Positions 11,253 through 23,300 of a DNA stretch of 64,000 bases are shown here, piece after piece. The stretch spans positions 203,416,583 through 203,480,582 of the forward strand of contig NC_134398.1 of assembly GCF_050003625.1 (NCBI RefSeq), in the 5' to 3' direction. Below the pieces are notes generated by a model, which was not told the DNA's origin, did not search any database, and worked only from the letters and a program-made list of their open reading frames with translations. The position numbers and the translations under genes were made by a program. Source of the stretch: Haematobia irritans. Its lineage: Eukaryota; Arthropoda; Insecta; Diptera; Muscidae. Positions within the stretch are counted from its first letter, which is position 1. Every line of letters begins with the position of its first letter.

Positions 11253-12900
11253 TTTGTACCACTATTTTGTTATGAATTACATTTTGTTCCACTTTTAGTG
11301 AATTCTTCATGGTAAAGCTTTATCGAAGGATATGACATACAGCCTTGATTACGGGAAGAATATCTTATCGAACTTTGAAACGTAACGTGTACGTATTCTT
11401 GGAAATAGTAGATTTTCCTCGCCTACCAATTAGTGGTCTAAGTTAGCCCTCATCAACTAACCGTCGTCTGGCCTAAACCCATACTCTGTGAAATCCTTGA
11501 AATTGTCTGTTCTTCGATCCAACCATTTCTGTTCCTTGTTGACATTTGTGGTCTAAGGTTGTTGCCGAAGTTTCTTGCTTGATTTTTATGTTCACTTGAG
11601 CCAACAACCACATGTCGTTTCCAGACAAGGCAACAGAAATAGTCAATGCCATGGCATTGGCATTCAGCAGAGAACAAAAGAGATCAACCTCTGTTTTCTT
11701 TTCGTCCTCCTGCTATTAACGTATTTCTCCTTATGCTTCGTACGAATCATGCCATGAAACATTTACTTATTGGTGTTTTACTTCAAAAGGGCCTGTCTGC
11801 ATTTCCAGCAGTCACAACAATATTCCCAGCTATTGTATTCGATGGGAGCCAACCATTTAACCATCCATGCCGTAGTCAACCATCAAGCAATTCAACATAC
11901 TGCAGACAAGCATACAAAATACAAAAGAACTATACCACGACCAGACAGACACAACGGCAAGAACTCTTGGAACTCATGAAGTATGAAAGGGACTTGCTTC
12001 AGTTGTGCAATTATGAAGTCGATCCACTTACTAAGAATTTCTGCATTCCTGCTGAAATTTCTAATCGCTGAAACCTTTAGCCCTATTTTTGCCTCAAGGC
12101 ATAATCAGTGAGATTTGTGTTCCATCCACACATTCAATGTTGCAGTCATTTCCTCAAGATTGCAGGCTATTGATTCCTAATTTCAGCAAAACAGTCAAAG
12201 TGGTATTAGCTGAAAATCGGTTTGTCCATGGCTAAGAGAAGTAGCATGGTAATGCTATAAACTGTAACAATTCCTTTAACTTCTTCGCCCATGTTATCGC
12301 ACATCACGAAGAGGAAGGAATTATTGTGTTTGGTGAGCGTTGCGGGAAACAAAGAAGAGAGGAAAAATGGGAATTCTAAGGGTCTGCCCTTATTTTACCA
12401 TTTTCTTGGCGTTGTTTTATTTTTGTCTTATTGGCCTCGTCACTGTTGCTTCTGTTGTATTTTAATTGTGATTTTTACACTAGGCAACAAACTTTAAACT
12501 TCATCGCAGGCTCCTTGTCATATCTAAGGTAGCATGGTTTGTAGTAAATGGTGCCCTTTTGCATTCAAAAGTTATATAATAGGTGGTCAGTACTCGAACA
12601 TGAGACATGGAACTCCAGTGCGATGATGTTTTGCCTTGAAACATAATCTATTAACATAATTTGAGAGCGAAATCTCCATACCTTCCCACAAGATTCTCGG
12701 CATTCATCCGAACTTCACCAATGAAACATCATTGTTGACAGATAACAGGAATGAGAACCAGAAATAAAACTCAACTGATCCCAGAATTCTTAGTCTCGCC
12801 AAGAAGAACATCCAGCTTGTAGGTAGTTATCGCAGTAATTATTCTAACCACCATCTTATGGACAGGACATCCACCACCCAGGAATCTAAGGGCTGATCCA
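11253..12900. other. Unassigned region with short frames only
   Basis: The longest frame (11646-12071, plus, 141 codons) has no recognisable domain and shows no start or splice context. It may be decayed element DNA. I see no gene I can support here. Confidence 0.35.
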
Positions 12901-13319
12901 GATTATCTAGAGCACGAGGTTCAGCGCTACAAAAGAGAGCCTCTAGATCAGACAGGTGTGATGACAGGATTCATGAGGATACTGTAGCTGAAGTGGTGAG
13001 AATCTACAACGTTAATCCTATTTTCAGGGTCCCACCACCATCCATAGCACCGGAGCAAAGTAGCCTCCCCCGGTAGATATGGGTTTGGTTTGGTTCAGCT
13101 AAGATCCGGCAAGTACAGCAGCCTCAATTCCCACAGTAGCCGACAAACAAAACCTACTCGCATATCTTGAAACCAGGAAACAGACAACCTCGGAAGACGC
13201 GAAGCAGTCAATTAGATTAGGTTATGTTATAGAGGATGAAACCAGCCCGTAGTAAAAGGGGCTACTTCCCATGTTGATACATTCTTTCCTCATAGTTGTT
13301 TTTTTTCAATCTTCATCAA

Positions 13320-14010
13320 TCATTCGAGACGAGTTACAAAGAAAAAGGTTTCTAGGTCTTCCATCCCAAGACCTTTATGAAGGCAAGTATATCCTTCAGG
13401 TTGGTTCCGTACATCCATTATAGTCTGTAATAAAAAGGAGCCCAGTGTCTTGTTTCTTTTAAAAGATAATGTTGAACACTGGCACAGAAAATGGTGGGAG
13501 TCTTCTGTTGCCTCTGGGTCCGCACGCCATCTACAAATATCGTCAGTCATTAAGCCAATCCTTACCATGAGTTTTCCAAGGGTGTTGTGTCCTGTTGTGG
13601 TGCCTATAAATGGTATCGAATCAACTCTATGTGTCGCCATCAGAAAATCATAATTCTTATGGTTCTTGCCGTCCCATATCAGTTTGGTTTGCTCGCAGTT
13701 CGTAGAGGAAGCCCAACGTCCTTTCCATAAACCATTGTATTTGACATTTATCCGGTCTATATATAAAGATAGCGGGGGGAAGATATCTGCAACGATTTTA
13801 CACAGTATTACATAATGTCCAGGTACCCAGCTCAGAGTTATATTATGCTGTTCAGTAATAGCTCTAAGTTCTCAACGGCAGCGGCTGACTACCTTCGATT
13901 TCCTAAGGCCTTTATTGCTGCCTGACTGTCGATGAAGAAGCTGATATCGCTCCTGAATATCGACCTCATCAAAAGAAGTTCCGCAGCTTTCGCAACAGAT
14001 AATTACGCTT
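13320..14010 (-). pseudogene. LINE RNase H and C-terminal region, decayed
   Basis: Minus-strand translations show RNase H motifs in order: SDISFFIDSQAAIKAL (13900-13960), WVPGH (near 13830) and CEQTKLIWDGKNHKNYDF (13650-13700), then the post-RNase H segment GHNTLGKLMVRIGL and a Cys/His motif HHFLCQCSTLSFKRNK (13450-13490). Several frame changes are needed to join them. The same C-terminal motif occurs in the plus-strand copy at about 16760-16917, so both belong to one non-LTR retrotransposon family with an RNase H domain (I/LOA-like; the clade is inference). Confidence 0.75.
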
Positions 14011-14133
14011 CCTCTGTAGTTTCGGATTCTCGACATTCGTTCGAACTCCTCTATGACGACGTTAAAGTTGTCAAACAAGGAGTATGAGATCCGCTTCGCC
14101 ACGCTGCACATAAGCGAACAAAAATGGTCCTTC

Positions 14134-14305
14134 ATCTAGAAAATACCGATTCCGGAGCCAATTTGGTGTGTTGGAAGAGTCGGAATCTCTCGAACTCGTA
14201 ACGGAATGTGTGCATTACGATCTAGAAAAGACCGATCCCGGAGCCAATTTGGTGTGTTCGAAGAGTCGGAATCTCTCGAATTCGTAACGGAATGTGTGCA
14301 TTACT
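14134..14305. repeat. 86-bp tandem duplication
   Basis: Two successive units begin ATCTAGAAAA at 14134 and 14220 and share CCGGAGCCAATTTGGTGTGT and TAACGGAATGTGTGCATTAC with few differences. It lies inside the LINE-derived tract. Confidence 0.85.
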
Positions 14306-14555
14306 TTTGAGAAGTAAAGTTCGAAGGATGAAATTCATACGGCGTGTACATCCTGCAGAATTTTGTCGATCATCCCCAGAATGCAGATCATGCTGCCAGA
14401 GGGTGAAGGCGAGTCTTTCTTACCTTCGGATCAGACAGCCCTATTATGGTCACTAGTCAGAAGAATTTTCTCCAAACATCCTTAAAATACCGAAGATCTT
14501 ATAAATAGGGAAGATTGTTCCGGTACAGAATTTAGAAACACAAGCACGTCTGGAA

Positions 14556-14785
14556 GACGCGTATCGATTAATTAGAGTATTTTCACCAGTAACTAACAAC
14601 GGCTCTGATTCGCAACATTCCGAACTTCGGTATCGAATCGGAGAGCACTCATCGAATTCGAAAAACAAGAACGCGTATCGAGTCTTTACTGTACTTTCTC
14701 TAGTAACTAAAACCGATTCTGATTCTTGACATTCGTCCGAAATTCTGTATGGAATCGGACAGCATTCATCGAATTCGAGGTCCCT
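14556..14785. repeat. Two diverged ~115-bp direct repeats
   Basis: Both copies carry ACGCGTATCGA, a TTTTC(A/T)C..AGTAACTA block, a GATTC..GACATTCGTCCGAA-like block, GGAATCGGA.AGCA and CATCGAATTCGA. The copies start near 14556 and 14671. No coding assignment. Confidence 0.65.
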
Positions 14786-14859
14786 TGTGATTCCTCAAGA
14801 TAGTTCTCTTAACTTCTTCTCTTGGGGTGGTCTCCTTTAAAGTCGCACAAGAACTTTCA

Positions 14860-15400
14860 TTTATTCGCCATCAAGACACCATCTGCGAATGTCATCATCT
14901 TAAAGGCCTATTCTTAGCATATGTTTCCCAAGTGTGGTATGTCCAATTATAATGCCTCAATTGAAGTCATCAATATCGGTCTATTCATCGTCATCACATT
15001 TTAGAAATTACTATGGTTCTTTTCGCCCCATATCAATTTGGTTTGCTCGAAACCTTCCGAAGAGGGTTAAAGTTCTCGCCATAGTTCATCATTCATTTTT
15101 GATATGAATCCTTCAAAGATGTCATGACAGCGGAGGAGAAACATCCGCAAGGAAATTATTCGTTCCACGAACACCCTGCTTAGTCAGCACATCTACTTCT
15201 TCATTTCCGATTATTCCACAGTATCCAGGAACCCATAAACTCTCTATGACATCGTCTGACATTCTTATGTCTGCAATGTCCTAAGCTTTCAATGCGAATA
15301 TTTGCCTTTAAAGCTGCTCGATTGTCAATGAAGAAGCTGATATCGCTTCTCAATAACGACCTCATCAACAGTTTTTTTGTGATTGTAGAAATTTCTGGCT
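14860..15400 (-). pseudogene. Second LINE RNase H fragment, decayed
   Basis: Minus-strand translation gives SDISFFIDNRAAL near 15340, WVPGYCGIIGNEEVDVLTKQ (15170-15240) and FEQTKLIWGEKNHSNF with GHTTLGKHMLRIGL (14920-15070). These parallel the copy at 13320-14010 motif for motif, with frameshifts and stops. It is an independent copy of the same family. Confidence 0.75.
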
Positions 15401-15747
15401 AAAAGATACTACAATCGCTATCTAAGGCTTACGACCTATACAGTGTTTGAGACATATTCAGAGTTCTAAAAGGTATCCTTTTCTTTTCCCACGCTTCAGC
15501 ACTGTGGTATCACAATTGAGCCTTAAATAACGAGCCACTATACCAAAAGCCGGAAAAATCTCAGCTGTTCATTAGTTTCAATACAAGTGAGGAAATTAGA
15601 AGAAGCATTTGGATAATGCTGTTATCGGGTCGACGATTTGCATTTCGTTTGCCGGCTAAATTAAAAGGGATGATCCGTTTATGGCGGTTGCCTTCTGAAG
15701 ACGACTTGTAGAGAGCCGCACTCAGGGCGAGTCATTCGCCAGGAGAA

Positions 15748-17387
15748 TATTCTAAAATTAACATCAACATTAATTTTTAGGCTATACTCCCGCGCCTATT
15801 TCCGAGTCATCCAAGGGCTCCCTCTATGACATCTCAAATTATAGCTGGGAATTTTCCCATGACTACTAGAACAACATCATTCTATGTAGAACAAATGACT
15901 GTTTATAGCAGAATTCCACAGTAGAGGCGATAGCACCGCTCTTTGGAGAACGATCCTGTTCACACACACCTATGAAAGTTTGCTTGCCCTAGACCAGATA
16001 AAATCCGCCTTTTTATAAGGATTTCTGTGTCTCTTGATCAACATTTAGGGTTGACAATGAATTTGGTATTGAACTCGGCCAAGTACTTGGGAGTTATCTT
16101 GGACTCTAGACTGAACTGGCAGGAAAATACTGCAGTCCGTCAAAAGAAGGCCTTTGCGGCACTTTATGCGTGCCAAACGCTGGTCGGGGAATGCTGGGGG
16201 ATGATGCCGTTCTTATTTCACTGCGTTTTTACATCGGTTATAAGACCAGTAGCCATCTATGGCTCCCACATCTGGTGGACCACTACGAGACATCGGAACC
16301 ATATACAGAAATTCAGCAGGACAAACAGAACGGTTCTCATTTACATGACTGGTGCAATGAAGGCAACGGCCATTGCAGCTCTCGAGGTTTTAATGGGAAT
16401 TTGTCCACTTGATCTACACATCAGGAAGACAGCCGAAGTGATACTCATGAGACCGAAGAGCTTAGACTTACTCGGAAACATGGCCTGCAGGCACACGGAA
16501 CTTGTTGCTTCAGTTGGGCAACGCTTAAAGACGGACTATATGGCGACTCAGCATGTATATTAGGGCAAGATTGATTATCCCATGTATAGATGACTGGGAG
16601 GAAAAGCGTATACTTTTTGGAGATCTGAACATTTATACGGACGGATCGAAGATGGCTGAAGGCACGTGGTATCTACTGCATGGAGCTAGGAATCAGAGAG
16701 TCATATGGAATGGACAATATGTTAAGGATTGTCTTAATGGCCGATGATGACGATGGCTGCAGAAGACTCTTACCATTTTCTGTGCCAGTGTCCGGCATTA
16801 ACTTTTAAAAGAAACAAGATACTGGGATCTTTTTTCTTTCAGGATATTACTGAGGTACGAGACTGTAATTCAAAAGATATACTCGCTCTTATCAAGGCTT
16901 CAGGATGGAAGACCTAGGGAATCGTAAAGGAGATGTGACCGACCCAGCCAGAGGAAGACAGATGTCGAATAGAAAAGAAACAACCATGAGGAATCACAAT
17001 GGACCAGCATGGTCTAAGTGGACACCATTTTCCGTTCTAGGGATTTGGTGTCATCCTCTAACTCGGATGAACTTTTTTGAATGCTGCTTCGATCACAAAT
17101 TGCTCTGGGTTTGGAACCCAGGAACTTTCCCGCTCCACCAAACTAGAAGTCTGATGTGGTAGTAATTTTAGCAGTAGTCGTTTACGAGAACTACTTGCAT
17201 TAGGCGGTAGCTAGCAAACTATCCTCGTATCTTCGGAGAAACCTAGCATTCCGTCTTCACCAACTCCAAAACGTCCAACAATTGCACAAGTATCTCTATG
17301 AGATGGCTGATTTTTAACTTCCTAACAATTGAAACCAAAGGGGCAGTAATTAGGAGCAATTTCTATTCTAAAATTAACATCAACATT
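15748..17387 (+). mobile_element. 5'-truncated LINE copy flanked by a 24-bp direct repeat
   Basis: A 24-bp sequence starting TATTCTAAAATTAACATCAA is perfectly repeated at 15748-15771 and 17364-17387. Between the copies lie the plus-strand reverse transcriptase and RNase H remnants (16027-16917) and about 450 bp of possible 3'-untranslated sequence. A long perfect direct repeat around a truncated LINE is what target-primed insertion leaves. There is no A-tail at the right end, so the retrotransposition reading is plausible but not proven. The right copy lies 10 bp from the P450 stop codon at 17397. Confidence 0.6.
16027..16917 (+). pseudogene. LINE RT thumb, RNase H start and C-terminus
   Basis: The 16027-16563 frame contains AKYLGVILDSRLNW, an RT connection/thumb motif, and VIRPVAIYGSHIWW, typical of I/LOA/R1-type non-LTR elements. 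A frame change leads to LNIYTDGSKM (16625-16655), the first RNase H motif with its catalytic Asp. A further frame near 16760 reads EDSYHFLCQCPALTFKRNK and ends at TAG 16915-16917. The RT palm and fingers and most of RNase H are missing, so it is dead. Confidence 0.8.
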
Positions 17388-17396
17388 TGGTCCATG

Positions 17397-20300
17397 CTAA
17401 ATTTGAGACGAGTTGAGAAGCCTCTTGGAAAACGATACATTCAAAGGGTCTTTGGGTACAAGAACTGGTGCTGAATGAAATTTAAATTCCACTTCTTTGT
17501 GAGCCACTGTCTGGATATTGAAATTAGCTAAAATTTTTGCCAAAGCAGCCTTAACATTCACCACTCCCATACGTTGAGCTAAAGGGAGAAGACAAAGAAA
17601 ATTTCCATTAAAGAAATCCCCTTCCACCAAAGTCTTCCAGAATCATACCTATACACTGTCGAGGACCTTGACCAAATGGTAAATAAGCCATAGGATTATA
17701 ATCACCGCAATCCTTGGAGAAACGTTCGGGAATGTACTCCAACGGCTCGGGGAAGTACTCAGGATCTCTGTGTAGACCAAATACGGAAACAACAATGCCA
17801 GTACCTTTGGTTATGGTAAATTTGGACGCGGGAATATGATAATCCATGGTGCATTCACGATTCAAAAATGGAGCAGCAGGATATTTACGTAGAGTTTCTA
17901 GGATAGACAAAAATGTTATAAAAAAAAAATTAAAATTAAATTTAAAATAAAATAAATTTTACCCATAACACATAAATCCAAATATGTCATATCCTGAACA
18001 GCTTCGTAGGTTAATTTTCCCTCAAAATTAAGATTATGTTTCCTTAGTGCCTTATCAACATCGTCTTGGGCTTTCTTCAATACTTCTGGATTCATGGACA
18101 GTTCATAAATGGTATACGAAGTAGTGGATGCTGTAGTCTCCGATCCAGCCATATAGAAAAGAAATGAATTGGAGGCTATTATGTCTATGGACATCGATTT
18201 GGAATTCTCCTCTCTGGAATGTATCATCTTCCATAGGTTTTCCCCAGCGTCGTCATCCTCCTCCTTCTCTCCGTCCTCGTTTAATTTTCCAAAATTTCTC
18301 AATTGTATCAATAATTGCAGAAGATCTTTCCGAGTGACTCCATTCTTTTCCCGATATTCAATAGTCTGTTGGACAATATCACGAAAGCGATAGGTTACAG
18401 GATCTCTTACTCCTAGACGACCTAAAATAAAAGCAATTCTAGGCCGAGTTCAGTAGAATACAATTCCCATGTCCCTAAGGAATTTTATTACTCCGATTAC
18501 TCACGGTGGACAAGCAAAACTCATGATGGAGAGAAGTTTTTGCAGAATTGATGATTGTTGAAAAACTTGATTTGTAAGTAAACGAAATTCATTATCCGGA
18601 TTGGAAAAGCTATCGACATCCAAGCCAAAAATTACGGAACCTACAATGTCAACAGCATAGCTGGAAAGAAGAAACGATAATGAGTGAGAGATTCTTAATT
18701 TCCACAAAAAAGTGAGCAATGTTCAGAAGCCCAAAATTAGCCTCACCTTTATAAAGCGACTCCGACCAATATTGAAGATCTGAAGTTGGTCAGAATCGCT
18801 GTATAATGGTGAGGTTAGGTTTTTGTGGCTGCTCGTTTGTAATGGTCATCTAGTTCCCTAAAGCAATAAGACTACATGTTAATAGATTTCTAAAATCTAA
18901 TAAGCTCTAATAATTTTATTTCAATAGAAAATTTCATCAAAGTTTATTTCTTTAGCAAATTTTGTCAAGCAAATTTTTTGTTTTTACTGAAAATTCAGTC
19001 AAAATTTTATTTCTATAGAAAATTTAGTCAAAATGTTATTTCTCTAGAAAATTTTGTCAAAATTTTATTTTTATAGAAAATTTTGTCAAAATTTTATTTT
19101 TATAGAAAATTTTGTCAACATTTTATTTCTATAGAAAATCTTGCAAAATTTTATTTCAATAGAAAATTTTGTTTCTATGGAAAATTTTGTCACAATTTTA
19201 TTCCCAAATTTTGTCAAAATTTTATTTGTATAGAAAGTTTTGTCAAAATTTTATTTGTATAGAAAATTTTGTCAAAATTTTATTTCTATAGAAAATTTTG
19301 TCAAAATTTTATTTCTATAGAAAATTTTGTCAAAATTTTATTTCTATAGAAAATTTTGTTAAAAATTTATTTCTATAGAAAATTTTGTGAAAAGTTTATT
19401 TCTATAGAAAATTTTGTCAAAATGTTATGTCTATGGAAAATTTTGCCAAAATTTTATTTTTATAGAAAATTTTAGCAAATGTTATTTTATTTCTATATAA
19501 AATTTTGTCAAAATTTTATTTCTATAGAAAATTTTGTCAAAATTTTATTTCTATAGAAAATTTTGTCAAAATTTTATTTCTATAGAAAATTTTGTCAAAA
19601 TTTTATTTCTATAGAAACTTTGGTAAAAATTTTGTTTCTATGGAAAATGTTGTCAAAATTTTATTTCTATAGAAAACTTTGTCAAAATTTTATTTCTATA
19701 GAAAATTTTGTCAAAATTTTATTTCTATGGAAAATTTTGTCAACATTTTATTTCTATAGAAAATTTTGTAAAAATTCCATTTCTATAGAAAATTTTTTAA
19801 AAATTTTATTTCTATAGAAAATTTTGTCAAAATTTTGTTTCTATGGAAAATTTTGTCACAATTTTATTTCCAAATTTTGTCAAAATTTTATTTCTATAGA
19901 AAGTTTTGGCAAAATTTTATTTCTATAGAAAATTTTGTCAAAATTTTATTTCTATAGAAAATTTTGTCAAAATTTTATTTCTATAGAAAATTTTGTCAAA
20001 ATTTTATTTCTATAGAAAATTTTGTCAAAATTTTATTTCTATAGAAAATTTTGTCAAAATTTTATGTCTATGGAAAATTTTGTCAAAATTTTATGTCTAT
20101 GGAAAATTTTAGCAAATTTTATTTCTATAGAAAATTTTAGCAAATTTTATTTCTGTAGAAAATTTTAGCAAATTTTATTTCTATAGAAAATTTTGTCAAA
20201 ATTTTGTTTCTATAGAAAAATTTGTCAAAATTTTATTTCCATATAAAATTTTATGACAAATTTTATTTCTATATAAAATTTTGTCAAAATTTTATGTCTA

Positions 20301-23300
20301 TGGAAAATTTTGCCAAAATTTTCTTTTTAAAGAAAATTTTAGCAAATTTTATTTCTATAGAAAATTTTGTTAAAATTTTGTTTCCATTGAAAATTTTGTC
20401 AAAATTTTATTTCTATAGAAAATTTTGTCAAAATTGTATTTCTATAGGAAATTTTGTCAACATTTTATTTCTATAGAAAATTTTGTCAAAAAAAATTTTT
20501 TTAAAGAACATTTTCTAAAAAATTCATTTTTATAGAAAATTTTGTCAAAATATTTATTTCTATAGAAAATTTTGTCAAAATTTTATTTCTATAAAAAATT
20601 TTGTCAGCTTTTGATTTCTATAAGAAATTTTGTTAACATTTTATTTCCATAAAATTTAACGTGTTTAGTATGCGACTTAGAGCAAAAAATTAGAATTATT
20701 CGTAACTCTGCCAAAAAAAGTATAACGGCCGTAAGTTCGGCAAAGCCGAATCTTATGTACCCCCACCATGGATTGCGAAGAAACTTCTAGTAAAGACGGT
20801 CATCCACAATTGAATTACTTGGGTTGCGGCCGATGGCAAGGCATTTGAAAACTTCTTAACATCATCTTCTAAATTATAAGTTAGTCCATGCGGGAATATA
20901 TTAGACAAAAGGTCGACTAAATACGTATATATTCAGTTCTTGACCAGTATATATAGGGAAGAAATAATTACGAACCGATATGAACTTTTGTGCGGTAATT
21001 ATAGAGCCAGAATTGAATTACGTGGGTTTCTTTATATGGGGGCTATACACAATTATAAACACGAGTCTACCCACATTGGCAGATTTTTTACTGTTTGGTA
21101 GATTGGTAGAATTCTTGATGTTTTGGAAGATTTTGCAAAATATTCCTCTCCACCTAAGAGGTGCTTCATAAAGTTTCTATAGAAATAACATTCTGAGAAA
21201 ATTTTCTACAGAAAACAAAAAATTCTGACAAAATTTTTTATAGAAATAAAATTTTGACAAAATTTTTTATAGATATAAATTTTTGACAAAATTTTCTATA
21301 AAATTATATTTTGACAAAATTTCCTAAAGAAATAAAATGTTGACAAAATTTTCTATAGAAATGAAATTTTGATAAAATTTTTTATGGCAATAACATTTTG
21401 GTAGATTATTTTTGACTCGAGTGGCAATCGTGGCTTTTCTGTGATTGCGGATCGGTTTATCTGCGGGCTATAAATAGCTATAGATCGAACGGACCAATTT
21501 TGGTACGGTTGTTATCGGACATATACCAGCGCAATGTACCACATTTCAACCGGATCTGATGAATTTTGCTCCTTCAAGAGACTCCGGAATCGGTTTATAT
21601 GGGGCTATATATAACTATGGACCGATATGGACCAATTCTGGCATGGTTGTTAGAGACAGTATACTAAAACCATGTATCAACTTTCAGGCGGATCGGATGA
21701 AATTGCTTCTCTCAGAGGCTTCGAAAAGATTTCCAATAGAAATAAAATTTTGTCAAAATTTTCTATAGAAATAAAATTTTGACAAAATTTTCCATAGAAA
21801 TAAAATTTTGACAACATTTTCTACAGAGATTAAATTTTTACAAACGGAGGTTTACTATCTATAGAAATAAAATTTTGACAAAATTTTCCATAGAAATAAA
21901 ATTTTGACAAAATTTCCTATAGAAATAACATTTTGAAAAAAAAAAATGTTATAGAAATAAAATTTTGACAACATTTTCTACAGATGTGAAATTTTGACAA
22001 AATTTTCATAGAAATAAAATATTGACAACATTTTCTACAGACATTAAATTTTTACAAAATTTTCTATAGAAATAAAACTTTGACAAAATTTTCTATAGAA
22101 AGAAAACTTCGACAAAATTTTCTATAAAAATGGAATTTTGACAAAATTTTCTATAGAAATGAAATTTTGACAAAATTTTCTATAGAAATAAAATTTTAAT
22201 AAACTTTTCTATAGAACAAAAAATTTTGACAAAATTTTCTATAGAAATGCAACTTTGACAAAATTTTCTATAGAAATAAAATTTTGACAAAATTTTCTAT
22301 AGAAATGAAATTTTGACAAAATTTTCTATAGAAATAAAATTTTAACAAACTTTTCTATAAAAATAAAATTTTGACAAAATGTTCAAAAGTAATAAAATTT
22401 TTATACAATTTTCTATAGAAATAAAATTTTGACAACATTTTCTGCCGATATGAAATTTTGACAAAATTTTCATAGAAATAAAATATTGACAACATTTTCT
22501 ATAGAGATTAAATTTTTACAAAATTTTCTATAGAAATAAAACTTTGCCAAATTTTCTATAAAAATAAAATTTTGAGAAAATTTTCTTTAGAAATGAAATG
22601 TTGACAAAATTTTCTATAGATATAAAATTTTAACAAACTTTTCTATAGAAATGAAATTTGGACAAAATTTTCTAAAGAAATACAATTTTGACAAAATTTT
22701 CTATAGAAATAAAATATTGACAAACATTTTCTATAAAAATAAAATTTTGACAAAATTTTCTATAGAAATAAAATTTTAACAAACTTTTCTAAAGAAATGA
22801 AATTTTGACAAAATTATGTAAAGAAATACAATTTTGACAAAATTTTCTAAAAAATACAATTTTGACAAAATTTTCTATAGAAATAAAATATTGACAAACA
22901 TTTTCTATAGAAATAAACTTTTGACAAAATTTTCTATTGAAATAAAATTTTGACAAAATTTTCTATAAAAATGAAATTTTGACAAAATTTTCTATAGAAA
23001 TTTTAACAAACTTTTCTATAGAAATAAAATTTTGACAAAAGTTTGTATAGAAATAAAATTAAAAAAAAATTCTATAGAAATAAAATTAAAAAAAAAAAAA
23101 TTCTATAGAAATAAAATTTTGACAAAAGATTTCCAATAGAAATAAAATTTTGGCAAAATTTTCTATAGAAATAAAATTTTGACAAACATTTTCCATAAAA
23201 ATAAAATTTCGCCAAATATTCTATAGAAATAAAATTTTAAAAAAAATCGACAAAAGATATCCAATAGAAATAAAATTTTGGCAAAATTTTCTATACAAAT

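Noticed and set aside
11646..12071. 141-codon frame as a gene
   Set aside because: No recognisable domain, no splice or promoter context, and it lies between satellite and LINE remnants.
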